Assembly (NCBI GenBank): GCA_003453215.1
Contig: DMMB01000055.1
Coordinates: 11,478-24,876, forward strand
Source of the DNA: Oscillospiraceae bacterium
GTDB lineage: Bacteria; Bacillota; Clostridia; Oscillospirales; Ruminococcaceae
Reading direction: 5' to 3'
Length of the DNA stretch: 13,399 bases
Position 1 is the stretch's first letter; each line of letters starts with the position of its first letter. The notes under the pieces are model-generated. The model saw nothing but the letters and a program-made list of their open reading frames with translations. It was not told where the DNA came from and made no database searches. Positions 12,267 to 13,399 of this stretch are shown here, in pieces. Position numbers and translations under genes: made by a program.

Positions 12267-13318
12267 GCCCGTTCCCTCTGCAGCAGCTCAATTAACTGCA
12301 GTATGGTCACTTCCAGTACGGTACGTCCATCGGCGGCGCTTTGCTTCATGCGGGCGTCGGCGTCCGCCAGAATTTCCAAAGCCCCCTCCAACGCAGGACG
12401 GTTCAGCCGGCTGCCCTGCTCCAACGCTTTGGTAAAGCGGTAGCTGCCGCCGTAGCCCAGTTCCTTGCGGGCGGTGGCTTCGGCCACACCGCCGCGGCGT
12501 ACGGCCGCTGCCCGGTAGTAGTCCACAAAGGACATGGTAAGGATGGTCAGGATACTTTCCGGCCGCTCCTGCAAAAAGAGCAGGTCGTCCACAATATCCA
12601 TCGCCCCGTTAAAATCGCCGCGCAGCACCTTATCCCCCAGTTGGAATACGTTCGCATCTATGGTGGGGGCTACCATCGCCTCGATGTCCTCTTTCAGAAT
12701 TTTGCCGGTATAGCCGTGGTAGGCCGCCAGTTTTTCTACCTCCTGCCGCAGCCGCAGACTGTCCAGCCCGCAGTAATCCGCCAGCAGGGCGGCTTCCTCC
12801 GGCTCCAGCACGCAGCCCAGCCGCAGCGCGGTCTGCCGCGCAAATTTTCCCACATTGCCGCGGGTCATGGCGGCAAAGCGGCATACGCCGCCTGCTTTAT
12901 CACACAGGTTCAGCAGTTTGGTGGCCGCTGCTTCCTTTTTGGCAAATTGTTTGGCGCTGCCCCGCACCGTCAGGATCAGCACGCCGTCTTCCACCGGCTG
13001 GGCCAGCAGCTCGGCCAGTTTATTCATGCCTGCGCTGCCCAAACCGGAAGGGTTCAAATCATCCACCACAGCGCACTTTCGCCCCGGGGTAAAGCTCATC
13101 GACCACAGCAGGTCGGCAATGCCATCCCAATCCACTTCGCCGCTGCTGCCGTCGCAGCGCAGCAGGTTCATGCTGTCTCCCTCCGGCACAGCGGTTTTTG
13201 CCAGCCGGTCCCGCGCCGCTTCGATCTGCCGGTTTTCTTCCCCGTACAGCAGGTAGACCGGCAGCAGGGCTCCGGCCTTAATATGGGTGTCCAGCGCGCG
13301 CAGATCGGAAAAAATCAC
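12263..13318 (-). CDS. holA: DNA polymerase III subunit delta
   Basis: The delta subunit of the clamp-loader complex, which opens the sliding clamp during replication. It is 351 residues long, close to the family's 330-350. PVYLLYGEENRQIEAARDRL (about residues 20-39) is the family's degenerate ATPase-like start, and VDDLNP with the following LILTVRG block completes the AAA+ domain. TLQLIELL-like helices at the C-terminus form the collar. The start is a GTG at 13318 preceded by AAAGGAGG at 10 bases; there is no ATG nearby. The start overlaps the stop of the upstream gene in GTGA, and the stop overlaps the next start in ATGA, so three genes are tightly coupled. The order upstream gene, holA, Toprim gene suggests a housekeeping operon. 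Confidence 0.93.
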   Translation of the reverse strand: MIFSDLRALDTHIKAGALLPVYLLYGEENRQIEAARDRLAKTAVPEGDSMNLLRCDGSSGEVDWDGIADLLWSMSFTPGRKCAVVDDLNPSGLGSAGMNKLAELLAQPVEDGVLILTVRGSAKQFAKKEAAATKLLNLCDKAGGVCRFAAMTRGNVGKFARQTALRLGCVLEPEEAALLADYCGLDSLRLRQEVEKLAAYHGYTGKILKEDIEAMVAPTIDANVFQLGDKVLRGDFNGAMDIVDDLLFLQERPESILTILTMSFVDYYRAAAVRRGGVAEATARKELGYGGSYRFTKALEQGSRLNRPALEGALEILADADARMKQSAADGRTVLEVTILQLIELLQRERA

Positions 13319-13399
13319 AGAGCAGTGTCCTCCTTTGGCAGGGTGATGGTCAGTTCCCCACCGCGGTACAGCCGCCAGCGGCAGCCGGGGGCCAGCCAC
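13315..13399 (-). CDS. C-terminal end of an upstream gene, possibly comEC
   Basis: An open frame enters from the right edge and ends at TGA (13315-13317). It reads about 27 residues, ending RLYRGGELTITLPKEDTAL. The stop overlaps the holA GTG start, and the holA ribosome binding site lies inside its last codons, which supports it as a real gene. In many Firmicutes the gene before holA is comEC, and a short RLYR...G-rich tail would fit its end, but 27 residues are too few to decide. Confidence 0.5.
   Translation of the reverse strand, partial: WLAPGCRWRLYRGGELTITLPKEDTAL

Overview
The window looks like chromosomal DNA from a low-to-mid GC Gram-positive of the class Clostridia, most likely Oscillospiraceae. 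This is an inference from gene content (HolA coupled to a Toprim/DUF4093 protein, a WalJ-like hydrolase next to RlmH, a MurA), strong AGGAGG ribosome binding sites and textbook sigma-A promoters. No rRNA, tRNA, CRISPR array, insertion sequence or prophage gene was seen.

Left part (1-5400). A MATE efflux transporter enters from the left edge and ends at a clear terminator. An EamA-type DMT transporter follows with its own near-consensus promoter. Converging on it is a minus-strand operon of cupin, carboxymuconolactone-decarboxylase-like protein and lipoprotein flavodoxin. It is driven by a promoter with a 19-bp spacer filled by a perfect palindrome, the signature of MerR-family control. The flavodoxin is broken by one in-frame TGA at a conserved tryptophan. 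Upstream lies a single-gene cytoplasmic GH13 glucan hydrolase with its own promoter and terminator.

Middle (5350-6335). A roughly 980-base stretch that looks almost empty holds two unannotated 28-residue membrane proteins in tandem. They are paralogues: 16 of 28 residues are identical, but 10 of those 16 codons differ synonymously. Each has a strong ribosome binding site, a short hairpin near its predicted 5' end and its own terminator. A minus-strand extended -10 promoter points back at the terminator of the first gene, so an antisense RNA and a type I toxin-antitoxin arrangement are possible but unproven. AT-rich repeats (a 12-bp inverted repeat and 8-bp direct repeats) lie upstream.

Right part (6335-13399). 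murA, then walJ-like and rlmH, run on the plus strand as cell-wall and ribosome housekeeping genes. On the minus strand the end of a gene (possibly comEC), holA and a Toprim/DUF4093 gene are chained by 4-base stop/start overlaps. Downstream lies an MBOAT plus DHHW/AlgX-like pair. Such pairs normally O-acetylate an extracellular polymer, but here both conserved MBOAT histidines are replaced (Asn263, Tyr303) and the DHHW partner has lost the motif histidines and the Ser of GDS. The pair reads as two intact but probably catalytically dead proteins.

The two leads most worth following are the tandem microproteins and the paired loss of active sites in the MBOAT/DHHW operon.
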